Shown here: one piece after another, positions 18,761-28,053 of the stretch
Numbering within the stretch: position 1 is the first letter of the stretch
Layout: each line of letters starts with the position of its first letter
DNA from: Candidatus Poribacteria bacterium
GTDB lineage: Bacteria; Poribacteria; WGA-4E; WGA-3G
DNA: 64,000 nt
Assembly (NCBI GenBank): GCA_958295945.1
Contig: OY282386.1
Location: forward strand, 1,875,371 to 1,939,370
Direction of reading: 5' to 3'
Position numbers and translations under genes: made by a program
Notes under the pieces: model-generated
What the model saw: the letters and a program-made list of their open reading frames with translations, nothing else
Databases searched by the model: none
Told to the model about the DNA's origin: nothing

Positions 18761-19384
18761 TCACTCTAAGTTGAGTAAATCATCAAGTTCTTCTTCACGT
18801 TTATCAGTTGTATCGTCTACTGCAACTTGTTCAGAGGTTTTATATCCGTAGAGTTCAATTTCTCTAAACTTTCCAACAGCGCGGCGATTAGATGCCTGTA
18901 TATAACCTACATTACGTGCACCAAATTCCCGACTCGTAGATGCATCATCACTTGTTCTCCTGACTCTAAGACGAACTCTATCAGTTGGATATGGCGTTAA
19001 AACAGATACAGTAGTTGGATTAGGTGCTTTTTTTATCTCTTTTATCAATGTCCAGTTTCTTTCAGTCGTATGGCTTTCCTTTGCAACGAACACATCAAAT
19101 TCAACGACATTTTCGGAATGTACAACAATACGACGTATTTTCTTTTTCTCAGGTAATGTAATGACGACTTCAGATGCTGAACTCATTCCAATTACCTCTC
19201 CTGCAAAGACAGCATCGCCAATTGTATTTAAGTTTCCATCTATCGCTTGTGGTGTAGTTGATTGTGTGCCATCCATTAGGGCGTAATTTTCACTCCATTC
19301 CTGAACTGAAAATAGAGCTCCACAACTCATTAACATGATTGAAAGACAGAAAAGTGAAAAAGCACAAATTGTTCTGAATAACAT
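18761..19384 (-). CDS. lipoprotein, discoidin-like; paralogue of 18123-18704
   Basis: A 207-residue predicted lipoprotein from the ATG at 19384, chosen because AAGGAGT lies 7-8 nt upstream; a longer frame to 19420 lacks this and would bury the signal peptide. The signal peptide MLFRTICAFSLFCLSIMLMSC ends in a lipobox Cys. The beta-rich domain follows (WSENYALMDG, KKIRRIVVHSENVVEFDVFVA, DRVRLRVRR, KFREIELYGY), then an acidic tail. It is homologous to the downstream lipoprotein, suggesting a tandem duplication. Located at the 3' end of the housekeeping run after cysS, with hairpins on both sides. Confidence 0.7.
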   Translation of the reverse strand: MLFRTICAFSLFCLSIMLMSCGALFSVQEWSENYALMDGTQSTTPQAIDGNLNTIGDAVFAGEVIGMSSASEVVITLPEKKKIRRIVVHSENVVEFDVFVAKESHTTERNWTLIKEIKKAPNPTTVSVLTPYPTDRVRLRVRRTSDDASTSREFGARNVGYIQASNRRAVGKFREIELYGYKTSEQVAVDDTTDKREEELDDLLNLE

Positions 19385-19411
19385 TTTATTACTCCTTGTA
19401 AGCTTTTGAGT

Positions 19412-19440
19412 ATGACACATGCAGTAAATAGCTGTGTCAT
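19412..19440 (-). other. stem-loop in the cysS-lipoprotein intergenic region
   Basis: Perfect 8-bp arms ATGACACA and TGTGTCAT separated by 13 nt. It lies between the cysS stop and the lipoprotein ribosome-binding site. On the minus strand the 3' arm is followed by ACTCAAAAG, not a U-run, so a weak terminator or processing site is possible but unproven. Confidence 0.5.
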
Positions 19441-19447
19441 GTTTTGG

Positions 19448-20905
19448 TTAAGTGACAAATTTCCAAGAAGTTCCCTCACGGGTATCTTGTATTTCAATAT
19501 TAAGTTCTTTTAGGCGATCACGTATTTTATCTGACGTATCCCAATCTTTCTGATTCCTGGCATCCTGTCTTATATCTAAGAGCAGTTCAATCAGTGGATC
19601 AAGATATTCAGTCGTGTTGTCAGTGTCCTGTTCGTTCATCGTATAAATGCCAAGAACCTGACATGTTTCTGTTAATACTTTGTAAGCATTTGCTAAAGTG
19701 TATTGCGAAACCCCATTTGATGAATTGAGAGATTTATTAACATGACTGACAAGTGAGAATATTGATCCAACTGCTTGAGCAGTATTAAAATCGTTATCCA
19801 TTGCTTCTGTAAACTGCGATTGTAGGGATTCTATAGACGAAAAAAGATCGGCATCGGCATGAGATGTACTTTCTGATGTTTCGTTCCCCTTTTCTTCAAT
19901 TTCAGGTGTTGCTTCATAATATTTATTTAGTGTATCAACACAGTTATTCAAACGTTTTAGAGCGGATTCAGAATTTTGCAAGCTTTCCAAACTATAATCA
20001 AGTGGATGGCGGTAATGTGCTGAAATGAGAAAATGCCGAATTATCTCTGCAGAATATTTATCTAATGCATCTCTCAAGAAGATGAAGTTTTGTTCAGATT
20101 TACCCATTCTCGTCCCGTCTATCTTCAGAAAAGCGACATGAACCCAATAACGGGCAAAAAGTTTTCCAGTTGCGAATTCACTCTGTGCGATCTCATTTTC
20201 GTGGTGCGGGAAAAGTAGGTCTTCACCTCCAGCGTGTATATCAATAGTTTCTCCAAGATGTTTCATCGCCATAGATGAGCATTCAATGTGCCATCCGGGT
20301 CTTCCGGGTCCCCAAGGACTATCCCAAGAAGGTTCACCGGGTTTTGCGGCTTTCCACATGTCAAAATCTCGTGGGTCTTCTTTTCGTTGGTCAACTTCAA
20401 CGCGTGCCCCTGCTAATAAATCCTCTGGTTTACGGCGCGACAATTTTCCGTATTCCTTGAATGAATTGATACGATAATAAACACTACCATCTATGACATA
20501 AGCCGCACCTTTTGCGATAAGTGTTTGAATCAAGTCAATCATTTCTGGTATATGTTCAGTGGCTTTTGGATGCACATCAGCCGGTTGAATTCCGAGTCGT
20601 TGTGTATCTTCAAAATATGCTTGTCCGTTGGTATTTGCAAGTTGACTGGAACTGAGACCGAGTGTTTCCGCCCGCGCGATTATTTTATCATCAATGTCTG
20701 TCAAATTTTGAACTAATTTGACATTATATCCTCTATAGACAAGATATCTGCGTATTATATCGGTAACGAGTGCTGTTCTTGCATTACCGATATGTATATA
20801 GTCATAGACTGTTGGACCGCAACTATACATAGAGACATGCCCTTCTGTCTGTGGTAAAAATTCCTCAAGTTGTCTACTAAGGGAATTATATATTTTTACT
20901 CCCAT
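19448..20905 (-). CDS. cysS: cysteinyl-tRNA synthetase
   Basis: A 485-residue class I synthetase. The HIGH-type motif is HIGN at 38-41 and the KMSKS-type motif RMGKS at 266-270. Zinc ligands are visible at Cys29 (SCGPTVYDY), Cys209 (WHIECSSM) and in HHENE (234-238). It charges tRNA-Cys. Length is normal. AAAGGA precedes the ATG. It sits directly after ispF, 27 bp away, as in the conserved ispD-ispF-cysS order of many bacteria. Confidence 0.98.
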   Translation of the reverse strand: MGVKIYNSLSRQLEEFLPQTEGHVSMYSCGPTVYDYIHIGNARTALVTDIIRRYLVYRGYNVKLVQNLTDIDDKIIARAETLGLSSSQLANTNGQAYFEDTQRLGIQPADVHPKATEHIPEMIDLIQTLIAKGAAYVIDGSVYYRINSFKEYGKLSRRKPEDLLAGARVEVDQRKEDPRDFDMWKAAKPGEPSWDSPWGPGRPGWHIECSSMAMKHLGETIDIHAGGEDLLFPHHENEIAQSEFATGKLFARYWVHVAFLKIDGTRMGKSEQNFIFLRDALDKYSAEIIRHFLISAHYRHPLDYSLESLQNSESALKRLNNCVDTLNKYYEATPEIEEKGNETSESTSHADADLFSSIESLQSQFTEAMDNDFNTAQAVGSIFSLVSHVNKSLNSSNGVSQYTLANAYKVLTETCQVLGIYTMNEQDTDNTTEYLDPLIELLLDIRQDARNQKDWDTSDKIRDRLKELNIEIQDTREGTSWKFVT

Positions 20906-20932
20906 TCACTATTCCTTTGTATCTGATAAAAG

Positions 20933-21418
20933 TCATGTTGACAATTCATCTCTGGAAAGACAAACAGTAGCTTGAGCGACTATTGCTTTCCCTTCACCGA
21001 CAATCCCTAAACTTTCAGCTGTAGTTGCTTTTACGCTGACTTGTCCTTCCGATATACCTAATGATTTTGCAAGAATGTTCCGCATCTGTGATATATACGG
21101 TGCCAATTTAGGATTTTGTGCTATCACTGTGCTATCTACATTTTCAATTGTGTAATTTTGCTCTCTAACCTTTGCTACGATATCTCGGAGGAAACATTGA
21201 CTGTCCATTCCTGCGTAACGATCATCTGTATCTGGAAAATGCGTTCCAATATCTCCTAATGCCGCTGCACCTAAAATCGCATCACATATAGCATGCGTCA
21301 ACACATCCGCATCCGAATGTCCAAGAAGTCCTAAGTGATATGGGATTTCAACGCCTCCCAAAATCAGTTTTCGGTTTTCAACAAGTTGATGAACGTCGTA
21401 ACCTATCCCTATCCGCAT
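20933..21418 (-). CDS. ispF: 2-C-methyl-D-erythritol 2,4-cyclodiphosphate synthase
   Basis: A 161-residue IspF of normal length. The metal-binding GYDVH (D8, H10) and [14 protein letters not shown] segments are intact, and the C-terminal [21 protein letters not shown] is typical. It cyclises CDP-ME 2-phosphate in the MEP isoprenoid pathway. It follows ispD by 22 bp; the two enzymes catalyse nearby steps of the same route. Confidence 0.97.
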   Translation of the reverse strand: MRIGIGYDVHQLVENRKLILGGVEIPYHLGLLGHSDADVLTHAICDAILGAAALGDIGTHFPDTDDRYAGMDSQCFLRDIVAKVREQNYTIENVDSTVIAQNPKLAPYISQMRNILAKSLGISEGQVSVKATTAESLGIVGEGKAIVAQATVCLSRDELST

Positions 21419-21440
21419 ATAATGTCCAATTTATTATACA

Positions 21441-22151
21441 TTATCTTTCTTCATTTAGCAAAGTTTCTGCAAGTAGCAGATCATCAGGAGTTGTAAGTTT
21501 CACGTTCCTATAACTTCCCATTACGATTTTTACAGGGTGACCAAGTTTTTCAATTAATGTTGCATCGTCTGGAGCACTTAATCCATCTTTGATAGCCTTA
21601 TTATGTGCTTCAACGAGAAGCGAATATCGAAAAACCTGTGGCGTTTGCACTCGCCATAACAGATTGCGTTCAGGTGTATGGTCTATGAAGAGATCTCTGT
21701 TCGCTACTTTTATAGTCTCTTTTACAGGTACCGCGGCTACACTTGCACCGTATTCCGCTGTGGCTTCAAGACATCTGAACATAATATCATCATTTATAAA
21801 CGGACGCACACCATCGTGGATGACAACAAAATCAACATCGGATGAAAGTGCCTGAATTCCGTTAAACACAGATACTTGTCGCGTTTCACCACCCGCAACC
21901 AACTCACGAACTTTCCTAAACCGAAAAGGTGATATCACAACTTCGTTACACGTACCGAGATCGGATTCGTCTACAATTACTATGATTTCGTCAATGACAC
22001 TGTTCTGTTCAAATTGATCAATTGTATGAGACAATATTGGTTTATCTGCCAAAGGCAAATAAGGTTTTTTAACAGACGTTTCCATCCGCTTGCCTTGTCC
22101 GGCAGCAGGTATTAGGACAGATATTGTGCTGTTCATCTGGTGCCATTTCAT
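21441..22151 (-). CDS. ispD: 2-C-methyl-D-erythritol 4-phosphate cytidylyltransferase
   Basis: A 236-residue IspD. The CTP-binding glycine loop PAAGQGKRM and KKPYLPLADKPIL are near the N-terminus; VVIHDGVRPFI, TPQVFR and DDATLIE follow. It joins CMP to MEP in the isoprenoid pathway. The ATG at 22151 overlaps the upstream PIN/TRAM stop by 4 nt (ATGA) and has AAGGG before it; an alternative ATG five codons later lacks a site. Translational coupling with the PIN/TRAM gene is likely. Confidence 0.96.
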   Translation of the reverse strand: MKWHQMNSTISVLIPAAGQGKRMETSVKKPYLPLADKPILSHTIDQFEQNSVIDEIIVIVDESDLGTCNEVVISPFRFRKVRELVAGGETRQVSVFNGIQALSSDVDFVVIHDGVRPFINDDIMFRCLEATAEYGASVAAVPVKETIKVANRDLFIDHTPERNLLWRVQTPQVFRYSLLVEAHNKAIKDGLSAPDDATLIEKLGHPVKIVMGSYRNVKLTTPDDLLLAETLLNEER

Positions 22152-23284
22152 CGAATCCCTTTCTCTGAAAACGACTCGTCAACATTCCGAGCGAAGATCA
22201 TCTGCCCAGTGCTGGTACGTAACATCTGTGTCACGACAACATCAATCGTCTGACCGATATACGATTTGCCATCTTCAACAATAACCATCGTTCCATCATC
22301 AAGATAACCTACGCCTTGGTTTGGTTCTTTACCAATCTTTTGTAAATGAACCTGAATGATCTCACCAGCAACAACAATTGGACGGATCGCATTTGCTAAC
22401 TCGTTGATATTTAAGACCGTCACACCCTGTAATTCTGCGACTTTGTTTAGGTTGAGGTCATTCGTAATGATTTTTGCAAAATGCTTTCGAGCAAGGTTTA
22501 CGAGTTTAGCATCTACTTCATCAAGATGTGGCACATCTTCCTCTATGATTTCCACTGCTATAGAAGGACTGTTTTGAAGGGATCGGAGAATATCAAAACC
22601 TCGTCGTCCTTTATTTCTTCGTAATAAATCAGTTGAATCCGCAATATGTTGCAATTCATTTAGAACAAAACGCGGGATAAGCAGAGTCCCATCAATAAAT
22701 TGTGTCTCACAGATTTCAAGAATACGTCCATCAATAATAACACTTGTATCTAATAGTTTAAAGCCGTTGGATTCGTTTGTTGCATAAGGTGTCCCCATTT
22801 GTTTGTAACGATGGGAATTGAACAGTCTGACAATAGGAACACTTTCGGATATGTAGTATCCACATATCATACCAATATAACCGAATCCAAGAATAACCAC
22901 ATTTTCTAATAAACCAGGCAAGGAGAAGTTGTCTTGATCGGTTGTTGCATTGGATAAATTGAACAGGTACAACCCGAGCATAGAAATTAACAGACCGAAT
23001 GCAAGCCCAAGAACACTGGCAACAAGTCTACGCGTGTGGGTTACATGAAGAAATATTTCACCTACAACAAAAGCAGTTGCAATTGCGAACCCAACACCGC
23101 CATTGGTAATGTTACTATCTGGCAGATAACAGACGACAGCACTAGCGACAATAAAAAAGATACGAATTACCCAAATTTGCATAGTTCTTTTTTCGACCGT
23201 TTGTAGCGGTGAAACACGTTTCATCGCTATTGAACATTGTTCCGTATCTTCTTTAGGTATTACCCTTCTGATGAGAAGACACAT
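22148..23284 (-). CDS. PIN/TRAM domain membrane protein (YacL-like)
   Basis: A 378-residue protein. A short cytoplasmic lead is followed by about four hydrophobic helices (WVIRIFFIVASAVVCYL, GGVGFAIATAFVVGEIFL, LVASVLGLAFGLLISMLGLYLF and a further one near 130-145). A PIN nuclease-fold domain follows, with LLDTSVIIDGRI and later KIITNDLNLNKVA acidic motifs, then a C-terminal TRAM domain (GYLDDGTMVIVEDGKSYIG). This is the architecture of B. subtilis YacL, which lies next to ispD there too. PIN domains are metal-dependent RNases; the target is unknown. The start is uncertain: Met21 and Met35 are alternatives. Confidence 0.9.
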   Translation of the reverse strand: MCLLIRRVIPKEDTEQCSIAMKRVSPLQTVEKRTMQIWVIRIFFIVASAVVCYLPDSNITNGGVGFAIATAFVVGEIFLHVTHTRRLVASVLGLAFGLLISMLGLYLFNLSNATTDQDNFSLPGLLENVVILGFGYIGMICGYYISESVPIVRLFNSHRYKQMGTPYATNESNGFKLLDTSVIIDGRILEICETQFIDGTLLIPRFVLNELQHIADSTDLLRRNKGRRGFDILRSLQNSPSIAVEIIEEDVPHLDEVDAKLVNLARKHFAKIITNDLNLNKVAELQGVTVLNINELANAIRPIVVAGEIIQVHLQKIGKEPNQGVGYLDDGTMVIVEDGKSYIGQTIDVVVTQMLRTSTGQMIFARNVDESFSEKGIR

Positions 23285-23387
23285 ACTAATGACATATTTT
23301 TTGATCTACAGGAACTTTCTTCGTTTGCAATTGTATTCTCAATACATAACAAATGCATCACCGAATTTGCTGCTAATTTAGTTTGTG

Positions 23388-24749
23388 TTACAATAAATTA
23401 CTTAGACTATCATATATATTCTTCACACCAATGAGCTCAATGTTCTCATTGATTTCTAATCCTTTCTGAAGATATTTAGGAAAAATTGCACGCGTGAATC
23501 CGAGTTTTGCTGCTTCTCGGATCCGTGTTTCCAGATGTGGTACGGGTCTAATTTCTCCACCCAATCCGACTTCCCCGATAACAACTGTTTTAGGATCAAT
23601 CGGAATGTTCCGGTGGTTAGAGATAATAGCCATTAACACACCAAGGTCGATTCCAGGTTCATTAACTCGCAAACCCCCAGTAATGTTAACAAATACATCG
23701 GAGTCTCCAATGTCCAATCCAATTCTTTTGTTCAACACTGCGATCAGAAGTGCGACTCGGTTTCGGTCAACACCTGTTGCGGTGTTTCGTGGTGTGCCGT
23801 AATGAGTTGGTGCAACTAAAGCCTGCACCTCCAATAACAGTGGACGGGTGCCTTCCATACTTGACACAACTACAGAACCAGAGATCTCTTCCTCTCGGTC
23901 GCTCAAAAAGAGTTGGGAAGGATTCTTGACATCTACAAGTCCTTTGTTCTGCATTTCAAAGATACCGAGTTCATTGGTTGAACCGAAACGGTTTTTTATT
24001 GCACGGAGGACTCGGTATATGTGATGTCGTTCTCCTTCAAAATATAACACAGTATCTACTATGTGTTCTAATACGCGTGGACCTGCTAATGTTCCCTCTT
24101 TTGTCACATGCCCGACGAGAAAAATCGGAATGTTGTGATTTTTAGCACAAATTAGTAGTTGCGCTGCACATTCACGTATTTGTGTGATACTGCCGGGTGC
24201 AGATTGAAATTCAGTAAGGTAAACCGACTGAATAGAGTCAATTACTACTGCTTGCGGCTGCAGTTTTTCTATCTCTTTTTCAATTAGTTCTAAATTATTT
24301 TCACATAGAACATAGAGTGTCTCTGAAGTTACGCCAAGTCGGTTTGAACGAATCTTCGTTTGATTAACCGATTCCTCACCAGAAACATATAGAACATTCC
24401 CGTATTTGTGACTGAGTGCATCGCTTGCTTGTAATAAAAGCGTTGATTTACCAATACCAGGATCACCACCAATAAGAACTACCGATCCTGGAACAATACC
24501 ACCCCCTAAAACTCTGTCAAACTCAGGCATCCCAGTGAGTAGTCGTTCTATGTCTTCTGTTTTAACGTCCGATATTGATTCAGGTTTATTGGAAAGTTGA
24601 CCGATACTCCGATGTAAAGGAGATGTGGAAACGATCTCTGTTTCTTCAGCGAAACTATTCCAAGCCTGACATCCAGGACATTTACCAAGTCCTCTTGGTG
24701 TTGTATACCCACACTCTTGACAGACAAATTTGTGCTTTGCTTGTGCCAT
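23388..24749 (-). CDS. radA: DNA repair protein RadA (Sms)
   Basis: A 453-residue RadA from the ATG at 24749; an upstream GTG at 24758 is less likely. An N-terminal zinc ribbon CQECGYTTPRGLGKCPGC, Walker A GGDPGIGKSTLLLQ, the RadA-specific KNRFG motif and the Lon-protease-like C-terminal domain (NITGGLRVNEPGIDLGVLMA) are all present. RadA is a branch-migration helicase in recombination and transformation. In Firmicutes it lies by disA and yacL; here the PIN/TRAM gene follows directly without disA. Confidence 0.97.
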   Translation of the reverse strand: MAQAKHKFVCQECGYTTPRGLGKCPGCQAWNSFAEETEIVSTSPLHRSIGQLSNKPESISDVKTEDIERLLTGMPEFDRVLGGGIVPGSVVLIGGDPGIGKSTLLLQASDALSHKYGNVLYVSGEESVNQTKIRSNRLGVTSETLYVLCENNLELIEKEIEKLQPQAVVIDSIQSVYLTEFQSAPGSITQIRECAAQLLICAKNHNIPIFLVGHVTKEGTLAGPRVLEHIVDTVLYFEGERHHIYRVLRAIKNRFGSTNELGIFEMQNKGLVDVKNPSQLFLSDREEEISGSVVVSSMEGTRPLLLEVQALVAPTHYGTPRNTATGVDRNRVALLIAVLNKRIGLDIGDSDVFVNITGGLRVNEPGIDLGVLMAIISNHRNIPIDPKTVVIGEVGLGGEIRPVPHLETRIREAAKLGFTRAIFPKYLQKGLEINENIELIGVKNIYDSLSNLL

Positions 24750-24809
24750 AAAGACCACTAAATACTATTGACATTTAATTCCGAAACCCAATTGTAGTTG
24801 AGAACCGCA

Positions 24810-26381
24810 TTACCAATCACTTGTAATGAGTTTAAGTCCCGCCGTCCAACGTCTATCTTTACTCCACCAATTTTCTACACCGAATATGATATGGCCACCT
24901 CGGTAAAACCTGAAACTCATTTCAGCGTTCAGTTCCGGTCTATCTTGTGTCAAACCGACACTTTCAATTCCGAGTACCAACCTCTGATTCCACATCATGA
25001 GATCAACCCCCGCACCTACATTGGAACGGATGAATCCGAATCTCCCGCGCAAATAGTCATTGAACTTGTAAGCATATTGGAATTCCACTCCAATTTTTTC
25101 CTCACGAATCCCTAAACCGAAACGGTAGCTGTTCTTTGATGGTGGCAGCGGTATAAGCGAAAACCCAAATTCAGTATGTAGGTTTTCTTCAAGACTAAGA
25201 TATTGGAGTTCAGTATCCCACGAAAAATCGGGAAATTTAAAACCCTTCAATTGTTCATCTGTTTGTTCATAGAAATTAGTGAGTCCTACAAGAAGTTCAT
25301 TGAGATTATTGAAAGTCTCTTTTGCATCAGCAAGCGGTTCTGGATTGTTCAACAGTTGTGAAACTGTGCCTCTGCCATCTTTGATTGTAACTAAAATTTC
25401 ATTTACATTAGTATTTAATGTAGAAAGTGACGCTGTTGCTGACTGAAGGTTTTTAATAATGGGTTTAATTTCGGTACTTCCTTCTTCAATAACAGTACTT
25501 CCTTGAGCAATCAGGTTAGAAATATCATTTGTTATTGAACTCAAATCTTGTCGGGATTGTGTTGCTAAACGTCTAAAATCGGTAGTTCCTTGCTGTAGGT
25601 CTGACAATATCCTATTAACTCTTGGAAAATTTTGGTCAACGAGTGTGAGTAATGAACGACTGATATCACTGATTTGACTACTAAGGATAAGTGAATCATT
25701 ACCGAGCTGGGTCAAAAGTTGGTTCATATTATTAAGTGTATCTCCGACACGTTGGTCATTTTTCGCTGCCAGATCTAATAGTATTCTAACAGTTTCGTCC
25801 ATATTCTCATTGAAATTTTTTAGGGTTTCACCTGTTTGTGCGACCAACCCTCTCGTCTCTTTTATTCCTTGCTGAATTTCTTCCTGATTTGCTTGGAGGA
25901 GTTCGTTTGCTGCTGAGGTTAAATCAATGGCTTTGCTCAAACCTGAACTCGTTTGCTCAAGTAATTCCAACGGATTTACGGGATCAATACCGACTATGGG
26001 TAAGTCTGATGGTTGCAGTGGTGGTGCTTCAACTTCACCGTTTTTTAGAGAGATGAATATCTCACCAACAAACCCACTCATTGAAATGTGTGCTTCGCAT
26101 CCCTTTCTAAGCCATTGGAACGCATTCTTGACACGTGCACGGATCTCAACGGTATTTGTTTCAGGTTGAAGTATTATGTGTGTCACCTTACCGATAGAGA
26201 CACCAGATAGCAAAACCCCTGAACCGACATATAAACCGTTGACTGCACGAAATTGAAAAGTAATTTCGTCTCCAGGTGTTCCCCAAGGTAAATTACCTGA
26301 ATTGATGAGGAGTGTAGCAAGTAGGATAAAAGCCACAAGAACCATTAAGCCTACTTTTACGGATGAACTCCAAAACTTCAT
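24810..26381 (-). CDS. mlaD: MCE/MlaD-family lipid-transport protein with long C-terminal extension
   Basis: A 523-residue protein. One N-terminal membrane helix (about 8-27, VGLMVLVAFILLATLLI) precedes one MCE domain (about 35-115). Residues about 130-350 are a long amphipathic helical/coiled-coil region rich in Leu, Asn and Gln. The last about 120 residues are beta-rich with alternating aromatic patterns (GVEFQYAYKFNDYLRGRFGF, EMSFRFYRGGHIIFGVENWW), like outer-membrane barrel strands. E. coli MlaD is only about 183 residues. The MCE ring binds phospholipid shuttled across the envelope. The ATG overlaps the mlaF stop by 4 nt (ATGA), confirming the operon mlaE-mlaF-mlaD. Confidence 0.9.
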   Translation of the reverse strand: MKFWSSSVKVGLMVLVAFILLATLLINSGNLPWGTPGDEITFQFRAVNGLYVGSGVLLSGVSIGKVTHIILQPETNTVEIRARVKNAFQWLRKGCEAHISMSGFVGEIFISLKNGEVEAPPLQPSDLPIVGIDPVNPLELLEQTSSGLSKAIDLTSAANELLQANQEEIQQGIKETRGLVAQTGETLKNFNENMDETVRILLDLAAKNDQRVGDTLNNMNQLLTQLGNDSLILSSQISDISRSLLTLVDQNFPRVNRILSDLQQGTTDFRRLATQSRQDLSSITNDISNLIAQGSTVIEEGSTEIKPIIKNLQSATASLSTLNTNVNEILVTIKDGRGTVSQLLNNPEPLADAKETFNNLNELLVGLTNFYEQTDEQLKGFKFPDFSWDTELQYLSLEENLHTEFGFSLIPLPPSKNSYRFGLGIREEKIGVEFQYAYKFNDYLRGRFGFIRSNVGAGVDLMMWNQRLVLGIESVGLTQDRPELNAEMSFRFYRGGHIIFGVENWWSKDRRWTAGLKLITSDW

Positions 26382-27166
26382 TGCGTATCTCTCCCTGTAT
26401 ATTTTCTCAAAGTTGGATCGTCTATGTTCAGAATCTGATCTGGTGCACCAAATAGAATAAACTGTTGTAAAATCGGGTTGTCTTCATTTATGATTTCATC
26501 AGGAGTGCCGAAGGCAAGTCTCTTACCTTCATGGAGCATCACCATAAGTGTCCCGACACTAAAAGCACTGTGCATATCGTGTGTCACAACGACAGAAGTT
26601 ACTTGCAGCTTCTGATTCAGGTCCCGGATTAGCTGATTGATCTCGGTGCATGTAACCGGATCAAGTCCGGTTGTAGGTTCATCGTATAAGATGATCTCTG
26701 GATTGAAAGCAAGTGCCCGGGCAAGTCCAACCCGTTTACGCATACCACCACTGAGTTGTGCAGGTCGTAAATCCTGCACCCCATCTAAGTCAACTAAATT
26801 CAGTTTCTCATCAACGACCTTACGCATATCTTGTTGTGATAAATCAGTATGTTGGTCAAGCATAAATGCAATATTTTCGGCTACACTCATTGAATCAAAC
26901 AGTGCTGCGGACTGAAAGAGCATCCCAATTTTTCTGCGAATCTTGTTTAAAGGTTGCCTTTTTAGATTTGTGATTTCAGATCCATCAACCCATACTTCCC
27001 CTTCATCAATTGAGAGAAGACCTGCGATTATTTTGAGCAAGACACTTTTTCCACAACCGCTTCGTCCCATAATAACAAGAGTCTCACCTTTTGGGATTTC
27101 AAGGTCTAATCCGTTTAAGACTTTTTTCTCACCGAATGCTTTTCTGACGTTTTTAACTGAAATCAT
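26378..27166 (-). CDS. mlaF: Mla-type ABC transporter ATP-binding protein
   Basis: A 262-residue ABC ATPase. Walker A GRSGCGKSVLLK, signature LSGGMRKRVGLARAL, Walker B IILYDEPTTGLDPVT and an H-loop in VVVTHDM are intact. It powers the MlaE permease in phospholipid transport between the membranes. A C-terminal tail of about 25 residues (APDQILNIDDPTLRKYTG) repeats part of the NEDNPILQQF segment just before it. It is coupled to mlaD by a 4-nt overlap and lies 35 bp after mlaE. Confidence 0.96.
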   Translation of the reverse strand: MISVKNVRKAFGEKKVLNGLDLEIPKGETLVIMGRSGCGKSVLLKIIAGLLSIDEGEVWVDGSEITNLKRQPLNKIRRKIGMLFQSAALFDSMSVAENIAFMLDQHTDLSQQDMRKVVDEKLNLVDLDGVQDLRPAQLSGGMRKRVGLARALAFNPEIILYDEPTTGLDPVTCTEINQLIRDLNQKLQVTSVVVTHDMHSAFSVGTLMVMLHEGKRLAFGTPDEIINEDNPILQQFILFGAPDQILNIDDPTLRKYTGRDTQ

Positions 27167-27201
27167 AGTATAAAGTATCGTAATTTGTTCTTGTTAATCA
27201 A

Positions 27202-28026
27202 TTATTTCATTCCTAATATATTCAACAGTATATGGTTGAGAACAAAGTCTAAAATCAAGATCGTTATCAGAGAGATGACTGCAGAACCAGTTGTTGCAGT
27301 TCCGACCCCTTCTGCCCCCCCTGCTGTTGAAATGCTGATTCCTTTGTAACATCCAACGGCTGCGATTGCCATGCCGAATGAAGTTGCTTTGATTAAACTA
27401 ATCAACACACTGCCGACAAATAGATGCTTTTGCACCTGCAAAATGTAAAAGTCGCCATTGAAACCAAAGAGGGTTACAACAGCGACATACCCACCAAAAA
27501 TCCCAGCAAATGTAGAAAAAATTGTAAGAGTTGGGAGCATAAAGGAACAAGCGAGAAAACGTGGAACAACCAGATATTTGACAGGATTTGTTCCCATCAC
27601 TTCAAGTGCGTCAATTTGTTCGGTCACCTTCATAGTTGAAAGTTCAGCAGTTATGGACGCACCGATTCGACCTGAAAGGACAAACGCCGTAATCATTGGT
27701 CCGAGTTCTTTCACAACAGAAACACTCACAAATTGAGCGACCGATCCTTCAACCGCGTAGGGTTTTAATTGAACATATCCCTGAACACCTAGGACCATGC
27801 CTGTAAAAAAACCGGATAACAATACGACTGCCAACGAGTTAACTCCTATAAGGAGCAGTTGTTTCATCAATAAGTCAAACTGCAGCGGCGGCCTAAATAT
27901 TTGGAAGATTGTCTCGGCAAGAAGACGAAATGCATCCCCTAACTCAGAGAGCGAATGGTATATCCGTTTTTTTATTAAGAACGCCAACCCATTTGAAGGT
28001 GCTGGCGTAGATGAAGGAGGAGACAT
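27202..28026 (-). CDS. mlaE: MlaE-family ABC transporter permease
   Basis: A 274-residue integral membrane protein of the MlaE/YrbE type. Typical segments are SGFFTGMVLGVQGYVQL, VVKELGPMITAFVLSGRIGASITAELSTMKVTEQIDALEVMGTNP and a C-terminal GVGTATTGSAVISLITILILDFVLN. It forms the permease of the Mla lipid transporter with MlaF and the MCE protein encoded next. It lies 27 bp after dnaB on the same strand, so the mla genes continue the rpsF-dnaB transcript. Confidence 0.95.
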   Translation of the reverse strand: MSPPSSTPAPSNGLAFLIKKRIYHSLSELGDAFRLLAETIFQIFRPPLQFDLLMKQLLLIGVNSLAVVLLSGFFTGMVLGVQGYVQLKPYAVEGSVAQFVSVSVVKELGPMITAFVLSGRIGASITAELSTMKVTEQIDALEVMGTNPVKYLVVPRFLACSFMLPTLTIFSTFAGIFGGYVAVVTLFGFNGDFYILQVQKHLFVGSVLISLIKATSFGMAIAAVGCYKGISISTAGGAEGVGTATTGSAVISLITILILDFVLNHILLNILGMK

Positions 28027-28053
28027 AGAAATTTTCCAAACAGAGGAGACAAT

